From Lentibacillus kapialis (lineage in GTDB: Bacteria; Bacillota; Bacilli; Bacillales; Amphibacillaceae): DNA of 33,840 bases. Below the pieces are notes generated by a model. That model had not been told where the DNA came from and ran no database searches. It saw only the letters and a program-made list of their open reading frames with translations. Numbering within the stretch: position 1 is the first letter of the stretch; each line of letters starts with the position of its first letter. Below, in pieces: positions 32,718 to 33,840 of this stretch. The stretch spans positions 1-33,840 of the forward strand of contig NZ_BMNQ01000038.1 of the NCBI RefSeq assembly GCF_014646635.1, read 5' to 3'. The position numbers and the translations under genes were made by a program.

Positions 32718-33578
32718 ATGTCGTTTCTCGCACTGACACTCATTATCATATCTGCGTTTATGCATGCCACATGGAATTACTTGGCTAAACGATCAGAGGG
32801 TGGGTATACGTTTGTATGGCTTTATATGGTAGTCAGTATTGTGGCTTATGCACCCTTTGTCATTGGCTTTTTGGTTACGCGCGATAGTCAGATCGGTTGG
32901 GTGGAGATTGGATTCATGGTCGGAAGTGCCATGATTCATTTAGCTTATTCGCTATTGTTGCAAAAAGGCTACAACATTGGGGACCTGTCTCTCATATATC
33001 CTGTCTGCCGCGGAACAGGCCCCTTGATTGTAGCTGTTGCGGCCTTTTTTATCTACGGTGAAACACTGACAGTTACCGGTGTTATCGGGATCGTCCTGAT
33101 CACCTTTAGTATATTTGTTATAACGGGCGGCATGGAGGCAATCAAAAAAGCCGATACACTTGTCCCGCTCTTGTATGGCCTTCTCATTGGCGTTGCGATT
33201 GCGTCATACACTCTTTTGGACAATGGTGCGGTCAGTGTTGTGATGATGCAGCCGCTTGTTCTGATTTATGGCAGTATGATTATTCAAGCAGCTACTTTGA
33301 CACCATTTGTGTTCCGGCGATGGCACGATGTCCGTCATGAATGGCAACGACATAAAAAAGAGGCTATTGGTGTTGGAATTCTCAATCAACTTGCTTATGT
33401 CCTTGTATTGACGGCCATGTCATTTACGCCTGTCAGCCATGTTGCACCGGTACGTGAAATCAGTATACTTATCGGTACTATCATGGGCAGTTATTTGCTT
33501 TCAGAAGGGCTTGGGCCCAGACGGATTGCTGCAGCTGGAACAATGGTTGCAGGGGTTGTGGTTGTGGCAACTCAATAG
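32718..33578 (+). CDS. EamA/DMT-family transporter (second of a tandem pair)
   Basis: A 286-residue membrane protein with about nine to ten hydrophobic segments and two EamA halves. The first half has LIIISAFMHATWNYLAKRSEGG, then LSLIYPVCRGTGPLIVAVAAFFIYGE; the second ends SFTPVSHVAPVREISILIGTIMGSYLLSEG. The YPVCRGTGP and VREISIL motifs mark a DMT subgroup different from the preceding gene, so this is not a simple tandem duplication. The ATG at 32718 has a near-perfect AAAGGAGGTG site. An ATG-less upstream extension in frame is rejected. The substrate is unknown. An 88-bp element lies about 58 bp after its stop and may act as terminator. Confidence 0.87.
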   Translation: MSFLALTLIIISAFMHATWNYLAKRSEGGYTFVWLYMVVSIVAYAPFVIGFLVTRDSQIGWVEIGFMVGSAMIHLAYSLLLQKGYNIGDLSLIYPVCRGTGPLIVAVAAFFIYGETLTVTGVIGIVLITFSIFVITGGMEAIKKADTLVPLLYGLLIGVAIASYTLLDNGAVSVVMMQPLVLIYGSMIIQAATLTPFVFRRWHDVRHEWQRHKKEAIGVGILNQLAYVLVLTAMSFTPVSHVAPVREISILIGTIMGSYLLSEGLGPRRIAAAGTMVAGVVVVATQ

Positions 33579-33635
33579 GTGAAGATATAATAAGGGCGGT
33601 GCGGGGCATTAGCGCGCGAATTGGAAACATTTCTT

Positions 33636-33724
33636 GTAACGTCAGAAAGTATAAATGATGGATGACCTTATAAGAAACGATTCGGCATTCGCTATAAGAC
33701 GAGGCGAATGCCGAGTTTTTCTAA
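33636..33724 (+). mobile_element. 88-bp hairpin element, copy D
   Basis: Matches copy A apart from a few changes (AACGATTCGG for AAAGCTTCGG). The 11-bp stem is intact. It is followed directly by a second, partial start of the same type (GATAAGAAAGTATAAAT, 33728-33744), which leads into the transposase-like gene. Confidence 0.8.
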
Positions 33725-33727
33725 AAA

Positions 33728-33803
33728 GATAAGAAAGTATAAATTTTTGGCTCTACCACAGTGTTGTTTACTGTGGTATCTTTAATGTATGGAGAAAAAT
33801 ATT
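33728..33803 (+). mobile_element. Probable left end of an IS91-family element
   Basis: GATAAGAAAGTATAAAT (33728-33744) shares AGAAAGTATAAAT with the first 20 bases of the 88-bp elements. It is followed by a perfect hairpin, TACCACAGT (33754-33762) with ACTGTGGTA (33770-33778), then GGAGA 8 bases before an ATG. Rolling-circle transposons have conserved ends with hairpins of this kind. The rest of the element is outside the window. Confidence 0.5.
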
Positions 33804-33840
33804 ATGAAGCAAATCTTTTTTGATAGTAATCAACATTGGG
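33804..33840 (+). CDS. First codons of a probable IS91-family transposase
   Basis: The ATG at 33804 follows GGAGA with an 8-base spacer and opens MKQIFFDSNQHW before the window ends. From memory, IS91-family transposases of Bacillaceae begin with very similar residues (M-K-x-I-F-F-D-x-N-x-H-W), ahead of a zinc-binding domain and a Y2/HUH-type nicking domain. Only 12 residues are visible, so neither an intact nor a broken gene can be claimed. Confidence 0.5.
   Translation, partial: MKQIFFDSNQHW

Overview
The window looks like chromosome of a spore-forming, probably salt-tolerant member of the Bacillaceae (Virgibacillus/Lentibacillus/Oceanobacillus-like). The reasons are a CotA spore-coat laccase, a Staphylococcus/Bacillus-type class I fructose-bisphosphate aldolase, Gram-positive ribosome binding sites with several TTG/GTG starts, an LCP cell-wall ligase, a very acidic giant secreted nuclease, and intergenic repeats of kinds I recall from Bacillaceae genomes. 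No rRNA, tRNA or CRISPR array was seen. The genus is an inference.

Layout. 1-7.3 kb: the end of an unidentified gene, an APC amino-acid permease behind a cre-like site and a ~206-bp inverted-repeat element, aldolase fda (minus), an EamA transporter, the Na+/alanine symporter alsT and a D-2-hydroxyacid dehydrogenase. 7.4-11.2 kb: cotA (minus), an LCP-family protein, a small membrane protein, then a 25-unit tandem array between convergent genes. 11.3-15.2 kb, all minus: a YlmA-like ABC ATPase paired with an MtnE-like aminotransferase, a second tandem array, and a YtcJ-like amidohydrolase. 15.4-19.8 kb: a CBS-domain protein (CbpA type) and the complete fructose operon fruR-fruK-fruA, closed by a perfect 46-bp palindrome. 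19.8-28.4 kb: a DinB-family protein, a 1631-residue secreted nuclease/5'-nucleotidase, a YkuE-like metallophosphoesterase, a third repeat family, and flavohaemoprotein hmp behind two Fnr-type boxes. 28.4-33.84 kb: three small uncharacterised genes, htpX, two EamA transporters and the first codons of a probable IS91-family transposase, interspersed with four same-orientation ~88-bp elements.

How it works together. Most of the window is ordinary metabolism: amino-acid and metabolite transport, fructose uptake and phosphorylation to fructose-1,6-bisphosphate (which fda can cleave), extracellular nucleic-acid scavenging, NO detoxification and membrane-protein quality control. The fru operon is the clearest functional unit, with 10-bp phased direct repeats over its promoter that look like a FruR operator.

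The unusual content is intergenic. It comprises four ~88-bp hairpin elements whose first bases match the sequence just upstream of the IS91-like gene, a ~303-bp element with 16-bp terminal inverted repeats, the ~206-bp element upstream of the permease, and three different short-repeat families (17-21-bp units). The best candidate for something undescribed is the ~88-bp element as a miniature derivative of the IS91-like transposon that starts at the right edge of the window.
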